Below the pieces are notes generated by a model. It was not told where the DNA came from and ran no database searches. It saw nothing but the letters and a program-made list of their open reading frames with translations. The position numbers were made by a program, and so were the translations under genes. Below are positions 19,742 to 28,951 of a stretch of DNA of 64,000 nt, one piece after another. Position 1 is the first letter of the stretch. Each line of letters starts with the position of its first letter. This stretch comes from a virus: positions 1-64,000 of the IMG/VR virus record IMGVR_UViG_3300042556_001316, one strand, 5' to 3'.

Positions 19742-21792
19742 GAATATTATTTTTAGCTCCGCACTTATCAACAGGGGGGATGCCCCAGTTCCTTTTGAAA
19801 AGACTTCAAGGATTGAGAAACCATACCAATAATGAATATTATGTGGTAGAGTATCAATGCCATAGCCTAGATTATGTGGTTCAACGTAATGCCATAAAGG
19901 ATTTAGTTGGTAGTAATTTTACTACCCTTTATGAGAATAAGATGGAGCTATTTGATGTAATAGAAAGCTTCCAGCCTGATATAATCCATATAGATGAAAT
20001 GTCTGAAAGATTGGATAGAAAAATGGTAAAGAAGCTTTACAACCCAGATAGAAAGTATCGCATTGTAGAAACCTGCCATGACATTTCCTTTGCTCCAAAC
20101 AGCAAGTTATTCCACCCAGACCTATATTCATTCTGTACTCCGTATCATGAAGAAACTTTTGCTGATTTGGAATCCAAGTATGTTACAATACTTTATCCAA
20201 TAGATGAAATGAATCTTACCAAGTTCAAGACTATCTGGCAAGATGAATTAGGCTTTGATAGAAACAAGAAGCATGTGCTAAATGTTGGCTTATGGACTCC
20301 GGGCAAGAATCAAGCTGAAGGAATAGAAATAGCTCGTAAATACCCTGATATGATGTTTCACTTTGTGGGTAATCAGGCTGGCAATTTTAAGATTTACTGG
20401 GAACCATTGATGCAGGATTTACCACCCAACGTAAAGGTATGGGGAGAGCGTACTGATATTGACCACTTCATGATAGCATCAGATCTATTTATGTTTAATA
20501 GTACATGGGAATGTAATCCATTAGTACTTCGTGAAGCCATTGGATATGGGCTACCTATTGTTGCGCGGAATCTTCCTCAGTATGCCGGAATGTATGATAA
20601 ATACACATACTCAATAGATGCTGATTTAGAACTGATAGCTAAGTACAATAATATTACATACGATATACCAAAAGACAATACCACATGTGACTTTGCAATA
20701 GCGCATCAAGTAGCCTATGAAAAGATATTAGAACTTCCAGCACAAAAACAAAAGGTCCGCATCTTACAAAACTTCATCAACCACCCTTTCCTTGAAATAA
20801 AAGGAGAAAGCGATAGTGAATTTGATGTTAGATTCTATGATGAAAATGATGTATGCCAATACCAAAGTGTAATCAAAAGCAATAGCTGGGTAAGGCTTAA
20901 CAGACAATATTGTACCAAATGGAAAACGTATGTATATCAGGACGGAGAGTTAATCTATGAAAACGTATTGGATCTGCATGGTAAAAGGGTATTCATATCA
21001 ATAGAAAGTAGCGCACTTGGAGATACTATTGCATGGGTTCCGTATGCTTTAGAGTTCCAAAAGAAGCATGGATGCAAAGTCGTGTTGTCCACTTTTCATA
21101 ATAAAATACTGGACTATCCTGAACTTGAATTAGTAGAACCCGGCAGCTCTGTTAACTGCTATGCCATGTATAAGATTGGTTGGCACTATGACACTAGCAG
21201 AGAGCCTGAATTACCAAACACAATACCACTACAAAAAGCAGCGTGTAATATTTTGGGATTAAAATACACCGAAATTCGCCCCAAATTATTTACCAAGAGG
21301 AATTGCCCATTGCATGACAAATACATCACTATTGCCACTAATTCTACCACAGGATGTAAGTTTTGGGTAAGAGAAGAATGGCAGAAACTAATTGACCATT
21401 ACACCGAACAAGGTTACAAGGTATACAATGTTTCCAAAGAAGTTAATCCATTTGATAATTGCCCACAGATACCAGATACATCAATGGAATCAACAATGGA
21501 TTGGATATATCATAGCATGTTCTTTGTAGGGTTAAGTTCAGGGCTTAGCTGGTTGGCGTGGGCTTTGGGTAAACCAGTTGTATTAATCAGTAATTTTACT
21601 GAATTTGACCATGAGTTTCTTACCAACTGCATACGAATCACAAACGAAAAAGTATGTCATGGATGCTGGAACAAACCAGAAATAAAATTTGATAAAGGCA
21701 ATTGGAATTGGTGTCCTTACAATAAAAACTTTGAGTGCCAGACTTCAATCACCGCAGATATGGTAATCAATAGAATTAGTCGTTACTTCTAA
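19738..21792 (+). CDS. GT4 glycosyltransferase fused to a BAHT-type O-heptosyltransferase
   Basis: Residues 1-345 are a GT4 GT-B enzyme: MRILFLAPHLSTGGMPQFLL, then GLWTPGKNQAEGI and the E-x7-E motif ECNPLVLREA (258-267). Residues about 360-684 match the autotransporter strand-loop-strand O-heptosyltransferase family (Aah/TibC): a beta lead-in (FDVRFYDENDVCQYQS), SSALGDTIAWVPY with Asp429, SGLSWLAWALGKPVVLIS and a Cys set at 640, 643, 659 and 667 (CHGC, WCP, ECQ) like the iron-binding cysteines of that family. BAHT enzymes O-glycosylate Ser in repetitive adhesins. The adjacent opposite-strand genes encode Ser/Thr-rich virion proteins. Confidence 0.85.
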   Translation: MRILFLAPHLSTGGMPQFLLKRLQGLRNHTNNEYYVVEYQCHSLDYVVQRNAIKDLVGSNFTTLYENKMELFDVIESFQPDIIHIDEMSERLDRKMVKKLYNPDRKYRIVETCHDISFAPNSKLFHPDLYSFCTPYHEETFADLESKYVTILYPIDEMNLTKFKTIWQDELGFDRNKKHVLNVGLWTPGKNQAEGIEIARKYPDMMFHFVGNQAGNFKIYWEPLMQDLPPNVKVWGERTDIDHFMIASDLFMFNSTWECNPLVLREAIGYGLPIVARNLPQYAGMYDKYTYSIDADLELIAKYNNITYDIPKDNTTCDFAIAHQVAYEKILELPAQKQKVRILQNFINHPFLEIKGESDSEFDVRFYDENDVCQYQSVIKSNSWVRLNRQYCTKWKTYVYQDGELIYENVLDLHGKRVFISIESSALGDTIAWVPYALEFQKKHGCKVVLSTFHNKILDYPELELVEPGSSVNCYAMYKIGWHYDTSREPELPNTIPLQKAACNILGLKYTEIRPKLFTKRNCPLHDKYITIATNSTTGCKFWVREEWQKLIDHYTEQGYKVYNVSKEVNPFDNCPQIPDTSMESTMDWIYHSMFFVGLSSGLSWLAWALGKPVVLISNFTEFDHEFLTNCIRITNEKVCHGCWNKPEIKFDKGNWNWCPYNKNFECQTSITADMVINRISRYF

Positions 21793-21798
21793 TAAAAA

Positions 21799-21819
21799 AA
21801 GCAGGTTCGCAGCCTGCTT
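21799..21819. terminator. bidirectional terminator
   Basis: AAGCAGG (21799-21805) pairs with CCTGCTT (21813-21819) around a 7-base loop, with A-rich sequence on the left and T-rich on the right. It lies between the converging 19738-21792 and 21845-22198 genes and can stop both. Confidence 0.75.
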
Positions 21820-21844
21820 AATTTATTATTACTAACCTTTAAAA

Positions 21845-22198
21845 CTACTTATCTAATTCATTGCTTAAATCAACAATGGTTTTTGATACCACTCCCCACT
21901 TCATTTCTTTGAAGAGTTCTTTTAATTTGGTAAAATCAGCATCTTCTAATTCTAATGTAGCTTTTCTTTCAAGAAAATCATCATTAAAATCTTCTGACTT
22001 AATTTCAAATAAGTCTTTGTGCTTTTCAACTATACCCAGTAAACGAAGTCTTTTGATCATTTCATCTACATTAAAACCTCCTTGTACTGGATTATTAATG
22101 ACTGATTTTAATAAATCATAAGTGGTTAAAAAGGTTTCCTGCATACCATTTTTACTTGGTAATAATTCTTTAGCTACTACTAGTTCAATTGATTTCAT
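21845..22198 (-). CDS. acidic helical hypothetical protein
   Basis: The 117-residue protein is helical and acidic at its C-terminal half (LELEDADFTKLKELFKEMKW). There is no membrane segment or signal. It is the last gene of the leftward virion side and has its own candidate promoter at 22213-22220. Size and acidity could suit a tail-assembly chaperone or a small regulator, but I cannot place it. Confidence 0.65.
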   Translation of the reverse strand: MKSIELVVAKELLPSKNGMQETFLTTYDLLKSVINNPVQGGFNVDEMIKRLRLLGIVEKHKDLFEIKSEDFNDDFLERKATLELEDADFTKLKELFKEMKWGVVSKTIVDLSNELDK

Positions 22199-22212
22199 AT
22201 ATATATTTTTAA

Positions 22213-22238
22213 CAAAATTAATGAATTAATTTAATTAA
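22213..22238 (-). promoter_or_regulatory. promoter with 15-mer for 21845-22198
   Basis: TAATTTTG on the minus strand (22213-22220) is a -7 box 14 bases before the ATG at 22198. The exact 15-mer TTAATTAAATTAATT (minus strand, 22224-22238) lies just upstream of it, within the usual spacer. Confidence 0.6.
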
Positions 22239-22248
22239 AAAAAAATAT

Positions 22249-22638
22249 TTATGGAGCCTCGGTTGTCGTGGTTGTATCAGGAGCTTTTGTAGTCGTAGTT
22301 GTGGTTGGGAGCCATGGGAGCGGAAGTGTCACCTCCACAGGGTTAATCTGTAAAGCAATATTAGCCTCAAGACTTGCCTGCATAGCATCTACAGGAAGAA
22401 TTGCTTCTAACCATCCAATTACTTCGGCTTCTGTTACATCTGCGTAAGGGATGAAGTTTTGTGGATTTGGTTGTGTTACACTAGCAACAGAGTATGTATC
22501 TGCAAAATAAACCTTACCGTCATGCTCTTGTGTTGCGTTGTATCTATAGTGTATCTGATTGATAACGTCAGGTAAGCCCTCAGATTCAACTGCACAATTG
22601 AGTTCGCTGATGGTCCATGAAAATACTGTTGTTGCCAT
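22249..22638 (-). CDS. small virion-associated protein with Thr-rich tail
   Basis: The first 105 residues form a compact domain (VFSWTISELNCAVESEGLPD, then VINQIHYRYNATQEHDGKVY and VTEAEVIGWLEAIL) that I recognise as a recurrent phage domain found next to fibres. The last 20 residues are a Thr-rich tail, TTTTTTKAPDTTTTTEAP in form, encoded by mixed Thr codons. It lies 12 bases downstream of the fibre gene and is probably part of, or a chaperone for, the fibre. Confidence 0.65.
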   Translation of the reverse strand: MATTVFSWTISELNCAVESEGLPDVINQIHYRYNATQEHDGKVYFADTYSVASVTQPNPQNFIPYADVTEAEVIGWLEAILPVDAMQASLEANIALQINPVEVTLPLPWLPTTTTTTKAPDTTTTTEAP

Positions 22639-22650
22639 TTTTGTTTTATT

Positions 22651-25600
22651 TTATTTGTTTTTAATTAAATCAAGTTCTGCCTTCAATTCCTTAACGGCAT
22701 TTACCAAAGTTACAAATATACCTTCAGTTTCAAGTCCTAAGTATTCTGAGTTTTCATCTAGTTTTCTAGCTAATTCAGGCATTACTTCCTTTACTTCTTG
22801 CGCTATGAAACCATATTTTAGATTTGTAGCGTTATCATTATAATAGAATGATTTAGGATTAAGCTGCATCACCTCATTAAGACCATAGGTTAAAGGCTTA
22901 ATGGTATTCTTAAGTCTGTAGTCTGATGGGTTGGTGTTTGTTAGGAAGCCTGCATTTGAATAAACAGTTCCTGTACCTAATGCTCCAACATATACACTTC
23001 CAAATGCACCTATTCCATTTACATAGAACTTAGCTCCTTGAGTGGTTGCTGTTGCGTTTACTAATACATCTCCTGCGGATGTTATGCGCATACGTTCGGT
23101 GTTACCTGTTCTTATATGAAAATCACTTACACTTGTTGTTCCTACAAAAGAGTCGCTTGAAACTCCACACTCAAGCATTACTACTGTACCAGCAGGGTTT
23201 GTTATTCTTACACCTTTTGTGCCATCTACTGATGCTGATGCAACTGCTAAACTTAATAAAGCCGTTGGTGATGTAGTACCTATACCTACGTTACCCCCAC
23301 TTGTTATGCGCATACGTTCGCTAAATGATGCAGAAGCACCAGCACTTCCAGATGCAGCATTAGCCCAAAATATTGAACCATCAGAATCAAACCCCATTCT
23401 ACCAATTCCTCCCGTACCTATGTATCTATATGTAGAGCCATCATAATACACATTATTCGTTAATTGAGAATATACGCCTCCGTTTGTATGTAACGATGCG
23501 TTTCCAACTTGTAATACATTAGGGAATGTAGCTGTGTTCCAAGCACTTGGCGTAACTCCTATACCTACGTTACCCGAACTTGTTATGCGCATACGTTCGC
23601 TTCCACCAAATGGGGTAGTTGCTCCTGTGTTAAATATTATATCTCTATTTTCAACAGAAAATTCTAATCCATTGCCTGAACCTTTATTTACTCCAATCCA
23701 CGCTTGGTCTCCACCCGCACCGCCACTTGTTATTTGTATTGCAGTTCCAACTCCCGAAGATGAGCCAAGAGTAGTTTCTAAATGTAACAACTGACTTGGC
23801 GATGTAGTACCTATACCTACGTTACCTGAAGGTGTAATTATTAAAGGTGTAGCAGTACCACCATTAGATGCACTAATTTGAAACTTTAAACCACCATAAG
23901 TAGATGTATTAGCCCCCCAAGCATTAATTTTACCATAACCACTTTCAAAGGCAATACCTACTTTACTTGTTTCATTAGATAAAAAATCAGAACCAAATAA
24001 TCCACTTGTTGCCGTTACACTACTTGAGAATGTAGCTGCTCCTGTAGAGGCTATTGTTAAAGCAACCGCAGGATTGCTTCCAGAAGTAGCAGTTAAAAAT
24101 CTCATTTGACTTTCTGCACCTGCATCAGCATTTGAAACAATATCCATAGTCCTTGTAAACGGACTTCCTGATGCACTATAATATGATGTTATGATTGCAC
24201 CTAAATCTTTTGAATATGTTGCTAAAGCTGAAGGGTTAGAAGTATCGTAAATTCTTAATGCACCGCCTGACTTATATATGTCTAATGTATATCCCGGAGA
24301 AGTAGTACCAATTCCCAAATTACCTGAAGCGTTTAACGTCATTGCTTGGGTAAAGGATATAGCGTTACCTGCCGTTCCTGAAGGAGCTTGAAACCATTCG
24401 TGAGCATTTCTACGAATTACATATTTAGCCGCTTCTGCACTTGCGTAGTAAGTTTCAGCATTACTTGAATTTACATAAGCATTATTAAATAAGTTAATTA
24501 CATTATCATTTGTTTGGGCAGTAAAAGCACCTGCATAAGAAGTGCCTGAAAAATTACCACCTAATTGCATTACTTTATGTACTACGAACCACGCACTCGG
24601 TGTAACTCCCAATCCTAAATTGCCTTTGTAATCTAATGTTAAAGTTCTTAACCACCCACCATTATATGTATAAAAATCAACTCCTTGATAACCAGAAATA
24701 ACTCCTGATTGTCTTGTTCCATCTCCACCTATACTTAGTCCATATCCACTTACTGCTGCATTAATATTAACATAAGCAGTAGTACCTGTTAAATTAGCTC
24801 CTGATGTTTGTACATTCAATCCTGTTACATTCATTGTTGTACCACCAATAGCAACTGATGTTCCATTATCAAACACTAAGCTATTACCTATTGTACTTGT
24901 ACCTGTAAACTTAGGTAGGTAGTTTGTAGTACCCGTTCCTGTTACTTGATTGGTAGGAGTAAATCCAGATGTACCCGAAGTAGCAGATGTCCCAGACGTA
25001 CCAGATGATCCAGATGTACCATTTACCGCAGAAGTACCACTCGTACCTGTCGTACCTGATGAACCCGAACTGCCGCTCGTACCACTTGAACCTGACGTAC
25101 CTGTTGTACCAGATGTACCAGACGTACCCGTACTACCACTAGTTCCTGACGTACCCCCCGTTCCATTTGTACCCGATGAACCTGAAGTTCCTGACGTACC
25201 TGATGATCCAGATGTTCCGTTAAATCCTGATGTGCCGGACGTGCCTGTCGTACCTGATGTACCAGTCGTACCCGAACTTCCAGAAGAACCAGATGAACCG
25301 CTCACTCCCGAACTACCAGAGGTACCAGAGGTGCCGTTTACACCACTACTTCCACTTGTTCCTGTCGTACCAGAGGTGCCTGAACTTCCTGAGCTTCCAC
25401 TTGTTCCAGATGTTGTACCTACAGCTATACCAACTTGTTTTGTTACAACAATAACTGATGGAGCCGCTGGCACCACATAAGGAGTTGTCTGAGCCGGAAC
25501 CGCTGTTACTTGAACATGGTCACTGTCAGAAGCAAAATATATTTCTAAATAATCATTAGCAGCAAGCTCCAACATTATTGAAACAAATGGAAGTTGCTTT

Positions 25601-27165
25601 ACGCTATTAGAACTTAAACCTAAAATTGAATCAGTCCTAATAACATCAGTTCCATTCTTCTTCAACCATATTTCTACATCAGCAGCAGAACCGCCTTGAG
25701 TCTTTTCTACTTGTAAAGAATAACCTATTTCGTAAATACCAGCATGCTGATAAACAATTTGAGAACCACTAATTGTAGTACCATTAGAAATCTCTACCGT
25801 ATTATAAGTAATAGGAGTAGGAGTATTGGCAGCTGTAACAACTTGTGTTAATGAACTTGAAAAAGAACCATACCAGTTAGCAATAGAAGCTCCTGAAGAA
25901 CCATCTATACCATTACGTCCTGATGTTCCCGAAGTGCCACTTGAACCCGAAGAACCTGAACTGCCTGATGTGCCTGTCGTACCAGAGGAACCTGATGTGC
26001 CTGTAGTACCTGACGTACCGCTAACACCTGAAGTTCCTGACGTACCGCTTGATCCATCGCCTCCACTAGCACCATCTAAGTTTATTGTCCATGATGAATA
26101 TGTTCCGGAACCTACTGTTCTAATTGGAGCTGCAAATTGCAATGCTCCGGTTCCTGAGTTATATGAAATAACCTCACACTCTTGGAAATTGTTTGCATCA
26201 TAAACCACAATAATTGATTGAGCAACAGAATATGCTAACCCTGTACCAACTGTTATAGTTCCTGCATTACCAAGAGTAAAGGTTGATGTTGATGTTGTGT
26301 AATATTTATCTCCAGAATATCCCGAAGTTCCAGATGTACCTGATGTGGCTGAAGTTCCAGAAGAACCGCTTGTAGCCGAAGTACCAGAAGTGCCACTAGT
26401 CGCTGAAGTTCCAGACGTACCCGAAGAACCAGACGTACCATCTATAGCAGATGTACCCGAAGAACCAGAGCTTCCCGAAGAACCTGATGAACCTGAAGTG
26501 CCGTCTATACCCGAAGTGCCATTTATTCCCGATGTACCTGATGTGCCGTTACTTCCATCTAATCCAGAACTACCAGAGCTTCCAGATGTACCATCAATCC
26601 CAGAAGATCCTGACGTACCATTACTACCATTCGCCCCTGAACTACCTGAACTACCTGATGAACCCGAAGTCCCAGAGGAACCAGAAGTTGCTGAGCTTCC
26701 TGATGTACCTGAAGTGCCATCTATACCTGAGCTGCCTGACGTACCTGATGTGCCACTTGTTGCTGATGTACCTGATGTACCAGTGGTGCCTGACGTACCA
26801 GAACTACCTGATGTACCAGAACTACCAGAGGTACCTGTGGTACCAGACGTACCCGATGTCCCATTACTACCCGTGGTACCAGATGTGCCTGAGCTACCAC
26901 TAGTCGCTGAACTCCCACTAGTACCCGAAGAACCATTTAATCCCGAAGTCCCAGAACTACCTGAAGATCCGCTTGTACCGGTGCTACCCGAAGAACCAGA
27001 AATACCAGATGAGCCACTAGATCCTGACGTTCCTGACGAACCGCTAGATCCCGAAGTCCCAATAGTACCAGAAGTATCTGCGGAAACTAAACCATCCACA
27101 GCTACTAAAATCCCGTTTTCATTACGAAGCTGGAACTCTCCCGTTATTAAATTTTGTACAGCCAC
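22651..27165 (-). CDS. Gly-X-Ser/Thr repeat tail fibre with S74 chaperone domain
   Basis: The 1,504-residue fibre has a short head, then three blocks of collagen-like Gly-X-Ser/Thr triplets (about residues 30-285, 370-420 and 585-736). They are separated by beta domains resembling receptor or C1q-like folds. Residues about 740-1410 hold modules containing NVGIGTTSP and VGIGVTPSAW, five copies. The C-terminus SDYRLKNTIKPLTYGLNEVM from Ser1414 is a peptidase S74 intramolecular chaperone, expected to trimerise the fibre and cut itself off before Ser1414. The start codon is GTG at 27165, right after the HNH gene. It is the likely receptor-binding fibre. Confidence 0.9.
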   Translation of the reverse strand: MAVQNLITGEFQLRNENGILVAVDGLVSADTSGTIGTSGSSGSSGTSGSSGSSGISGSSGSTGTSGSSGSSGTSGLNGSSGTSGSSATSGSSGTSGTTGSNGTSGTSGTTGTSGSSGTSGSSGTSGTTGTSGTSATSGTSGTSGSSGIDGTSGTSGSSATSGSSGTSGSSGSSGSSGANGSNGTSGSSGIDGTSGSSGSSGLDGSNGTSGTSGINGTSGIDGTSGSSGSSGSSGSSGTSAIDGTSGSSGTSGTSATSGTSGTSATSGSSGTSATSGTSGTSGYSGDKYYTTSTSTFTLGNAGTITVGTGLAYSVAQSIIVVYDANNFQECEVISYNSGTGALQFAAPIRTVGSGTYSSWTINLDGASGGDGSSGTSGTSGVSGTSGTTGTSGSSGTTGTSGSSGSSGSSGTSGTSGRNGIDGSSGASIANWYGSFSSSLTQVVTAANTPTPITYNTVEISNGTTISGSQIVYQHAGIYEIGYSLQVEKTQGGSAADVEIWLKKNGTDVIRTDSILGLSSNSVKQLPFVSIMLELAANDYLEIYFASDSDHVQVTAVPAQTTPYVVPAAPSVIVVTKQVGIAVGTTSGTSGSSGSSGTSGTTGTSGSSGVNGTSGTSGSSGVSGSSGSSGSSGTTGTSGTTGTSGTSGFNGTSGSSGTSGTSGSSGTNGTGGTSGTSGSTGTSGTSGTTGTSGSSGTSGSSGSSGTTGTSGTSAVNGTSGSSGTSGTSATSGTSGFTPTNQVTGTGTTNYLPKFTGTSTIGNSLVFDNGTSVAIGGTTMNVTGLNVQTSGANLTGTTAYVNINAAVSGYGLSIGGDGTRQSGVISGYQGVDFYTYNGGWLRTLTLDYKGNLGLGVTPSAWFVVHKVMQLGGNFSGTSYAGAFTAQTNDNVINLFNNAYVNSSNAETYYASAEAAKYVIRRNAHEWFQAPSGTAGNAISFTQAMTLNASGNLGIGTTSPGYTLDIYKSGGALRIYDTSNPSALATYSKDLGAIITSYYSASGSPFTRTMDIVSNADAGAESQMRFLTATSGSNPAVALTIASTGAATFSSSVTATSGLFGSDFLSNETSKVGIAFESGYGKINAWGANTSTYGGLKFQISASNGGTATPLIITPSGNVGIGTTSPSQLLHLETTLGSSSGVGTAIQITSGGAGGDQAWIGVNKGSGNGLEFSVENRDIIFNTGATTPFGGSERMRITSSGNVGIGVTPSAWNTATFPNVLQVGNASLHTNGGVYSQLTNNVYYDGSTYRYIGTGGIGRMGFDSDGSIFWANAASGSAGASASFSERMRITSGGNVGIGTTSPTALLSLAVASASVDGTKGVRITNPAGTVVMLECGVSSDSFVGTTSVSDFHIRTGNTERMRITSAGDVLVNATATTQGAKFYVNGIGAFGSVYVGALGTGTVYSNAGFLTNTNPSDYRLKNTIKPLTYGLNEVMQLNPKSFYYNDNATNLKYGFIAQEVKEVMPELARKLDENSEYLGLETEGIFVTLVNAVKELKAELDLIKNK

Positions 27166-27166
27166 C

Positions 27167-27679
27167 TTAAACGTATTTAAATTTTGTTGTATTTTTTAAT
27201 TCCCCACTTAATCTTCTCCACAAATATTTTGCATTTACATTAATAGTATCAGCAGCCTCTTTAGCTCCTTCATAAAAGACACCTGTTTCAGTATCTAATA
27301 CAATTTTCTTAAATACATATCCATTTTTTGCCCCAAATCTTTCAGCAGCCACCCTGCCACTTTCTCTTAAAGCTTCTGATACCCTTCTTAAACCTGTATC
27401 ACAAGCATGCTTCATATTTTCTGATGGGGTAGCCCATTCTAAATTAAACAATAAATTGTTTGTTTTGACGCCATCAATGTGGTTTACAGTTGCTTTATTT
27501 TCAGGATTTTCAATATACGTTTGAGCAACTAACCTATGTGCTAAATATGATTTATTGCCTATTTTAACATATACATAATCATTTTTAACAAAATTTCTCA
27601 AAAATCTCATTGTTTTCAAAGAAAATACTCTGCCATCCAATGTTATTAAATAGTCAGTCATTCCTTTTATTAACTTCAT
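27167..27679 (-). CDS. HNH homing endonuclease
   Basis: The 170-residue protein shows an HNH_3-type core: AHRLVAQTYI, then VNHIDGVKTNNLLFNLEWAT (about 65-84) with the His and Asn residues of the fold. It is preceded by a NUMOD4-like start (YLITLDGRVFSLKTMRFLRN) and followed by a NUMOD1-like DNA-binding end (YEGAKEAADTINVNAKYLWR). It is intact and free-standing, placed one base upstream of the fibre's GTG start, between two virion genes. Confidence 0.92.
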   Translation of the reverse strand: MKLIKGMTDYLITLDGRVFSLKTMRFLRNFVKNDYVYVKIGNKSYLAHRLVAQTYIENPENKATVNHIDGVKTNNLLFNLEWATPSENMKHACDTGLRRVSEALRESGRVAAERFGAKNGYVFKKIVLDTETGVFYEGAKEAADTINVNAKYLWRRLSGELKNTTKFKYV

Positions 27680-27692
27680 TTTGATTATTTTT

Positions 27693-28220
27693 TTATTGTT
27701 GAACGACTACGCGTACAAATTCATTATCATAAAAAGCCACTGCTACTGTTAATGCTCCAGTTGTTTTATCCCATACAACTTGGTTTCCTGTTGGAGTACC
27801 TGAAGTTAATATAGTACCAATGTTATTACCCTGTCTAAATGCGTTTATACATCTCTTACCAATTGCTTCTGGGAAATAAATTGTAAATGAACCAAGAGTT
27901 GCATTACTAGAATATTCGTACACGCTAAAGTTACCACCGCCGCCGGGGATAACACCACCACCACCAGTTCCAGTTCCTAATATTTCAATTGCTAATTGTA
28001 GCTTAGAACCACATAGTGCATAAACATAATTAGATGTTCCGGGTAGTCCACTTAACTGCTGGTCAATGCCATATTGCAAAGCTTTTCTTTCTAGGTAAAG
28101 CTGCTGAGCCTTACGCGGATCAATACTTCCATTAAAGAAAGCATTTTGCTTTGGTATTGCGTCATTCCATAAGTATTGCGAAATCTCCGCTATTGATACT
28201 GTTGTTTGTGGATCTAACAT
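27693..28220 (-). CDS. virion or tail-tip protein
   Basis: The 175-residue protein has a helical first half (ISQYLWNDAIPKQNAFFNGS and DPRKAQQLYLERKALQYGID), a Gly-rich hinge (GTGGGGVIPGGGG) and a beta-rich second half (SVYEYSSNATLGSFTIYFPE). Its place between the fibre and 28223-28741 suggests a fibre-attachment or tail-tip part. No family was recognised. Confidence 0.6.
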   Translation of the reverse strand: MLDPQTTVSIAEISQYLWNDAIPKQNAFFNGSIDPRKAQQLYLERKALQYGIDQQLSGLPGTSNYVYALCGSKLQLAIEILGTGTGGGGVIPGGGGNFSVYEYSSNATLGSFTIYFPEAIGKRCINAFRQGNNIGTILTSGTPTGNQVVWDKTTGALTVAVAFYDNEFVRVVVQQ

Positions 28221-28222
28221 AT

Positions 28223-28741
28223 TTAGAAGAATAAAGCTTGGTTAGTAGATATGTATGTTGCTCTGTTTAATGCAGCTTGTGCTGAATAAATATCAGAAGC
28301 AAATGTAATTGCCTGATCTGCACTATCAATTTCAACTCGTAATACTAGTTTCGTTTGGTACCAGTTGGTGCTTGCAGACAAATTAGAATTTGCAACTTGA
28401 CTTTCAGTTAAGCCGTAATAAAAAGTTTCATTATATGCTGTAAATGCGAATGAAATTGTTTTAGATGTAACCACCGCATTTGCAGCTGTTAACCATTGTA
28501 CCGTAATACTTAATGCGGAATCTTGAGATAACACATCCAAATCAATGCTTGTATCAACTAAATCCCAAACCACATAATCTGTAGTGGTTCCAGCAGGTAC
28601 TAAGAACGTACCATTTGCTTGTAATAAATATACTCTACGAGAGGCAATGGTACCATCACTACCAGTGCTTGTATCTGTTAATGTAATAACTGACGGAGTG
28701 CCACTAAACTGACTGGCCGTAAAATTAGGTACAAGAGGCAT
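28223..28741 (-). CDS. virion or tail protein with Ig-like beta domain
   Basis: The 172-residue Thr/Ser-rich protein is almost all beta in its first 115 residues (VITLTDTSTGSDGTIASRRV and a repeated-looking SITVQWLTAANAVVTSKTIS), resembling an Ig-like or PKD-type fold. It ends in a helical tail (SDIYSAQAALNRATYISTNQ). It lies 2 bases upstream of 27693-28220 and is probably a partner in tail or fibre attachment. Confidence 0.6.
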   Translation of the reverse strand: MPLVPNFTASQFSGTPSVITLTDTSTGSDGTIASRRVYLLQANGTFLVPAGTTTDYVVWDLVDTSIDLDVLSQDSALSITVQWLTAANAVVTSKTISFAFTAYNETFYYGLTESQVANSNLSASTNWYQTKLVLRVEIDSADQAITFASDIYSAQAALNRATYISTNQALFF

Positions 28742-28784
28742 TTGCTTTAAATTTTACACCAAATATAAGAAAAATATGGCTATA

Positions 28785-28949
28785 TTAGCCCTTTTTTCTT
28801 TTCTTCATGGCAGCTAATTTACTAGCTTTTTTGGGTGGCTTCATCCCCCTGCTCTCTCGGTTCCATTCTGCTACGTCAACTCCTTCTTTTTCAAGCTCTT
28901 TTCTATGTATGTTAAAGTAGGCGGCTTGAGCTTTAGATTTGTATGGCAT
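28785..28949 (-). CDS. small basic SKAQ-type phage protein
   Basis: A 54-residue frame begins MPYKSKAQAAYFNIHRKELE and ends in a Lys/Arg-rich tail (KLAAMKKRKKG). The start matches a short protein seen in many phages (M-P-[FY]-K-S-K-A-Q-x-x-Y-[FM]). It starts 2 bases after the stop of the 2,641-residue protein gene, so it is likely translated. The function is unknown. Confidence 0.65.
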   Translation of the reverse strand: MPYKSKAQAAYFNIHRKELEKEGVDVAEWNRESRGMKPPKKASKLAAMKKRKKG

Positions 28950-28951
28950 AA

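Noticed and set aside
22651-27165. Repeats that might be mistaken for a CRISPR array or satellite
   Set aside because: The repeats are nine-base-scale coding triplets of a single long frame with varied synonymous codons, without spacers.
24950-27199. Long open frames on the plus strand rich in Val-Pro-Asp/Glu, opposite the fibre gene
   Set aside because: They are the antisense reading of the Gly-X-Ser/Thr repeats; period-three codon structure keeps the other strand open. No promoter or start context supports them.
22651-28741. Diversity-generating retroelement around the fibre
   Set aside because: No reverse transcriptase gene and no template-like repeat were seen near the fibre.
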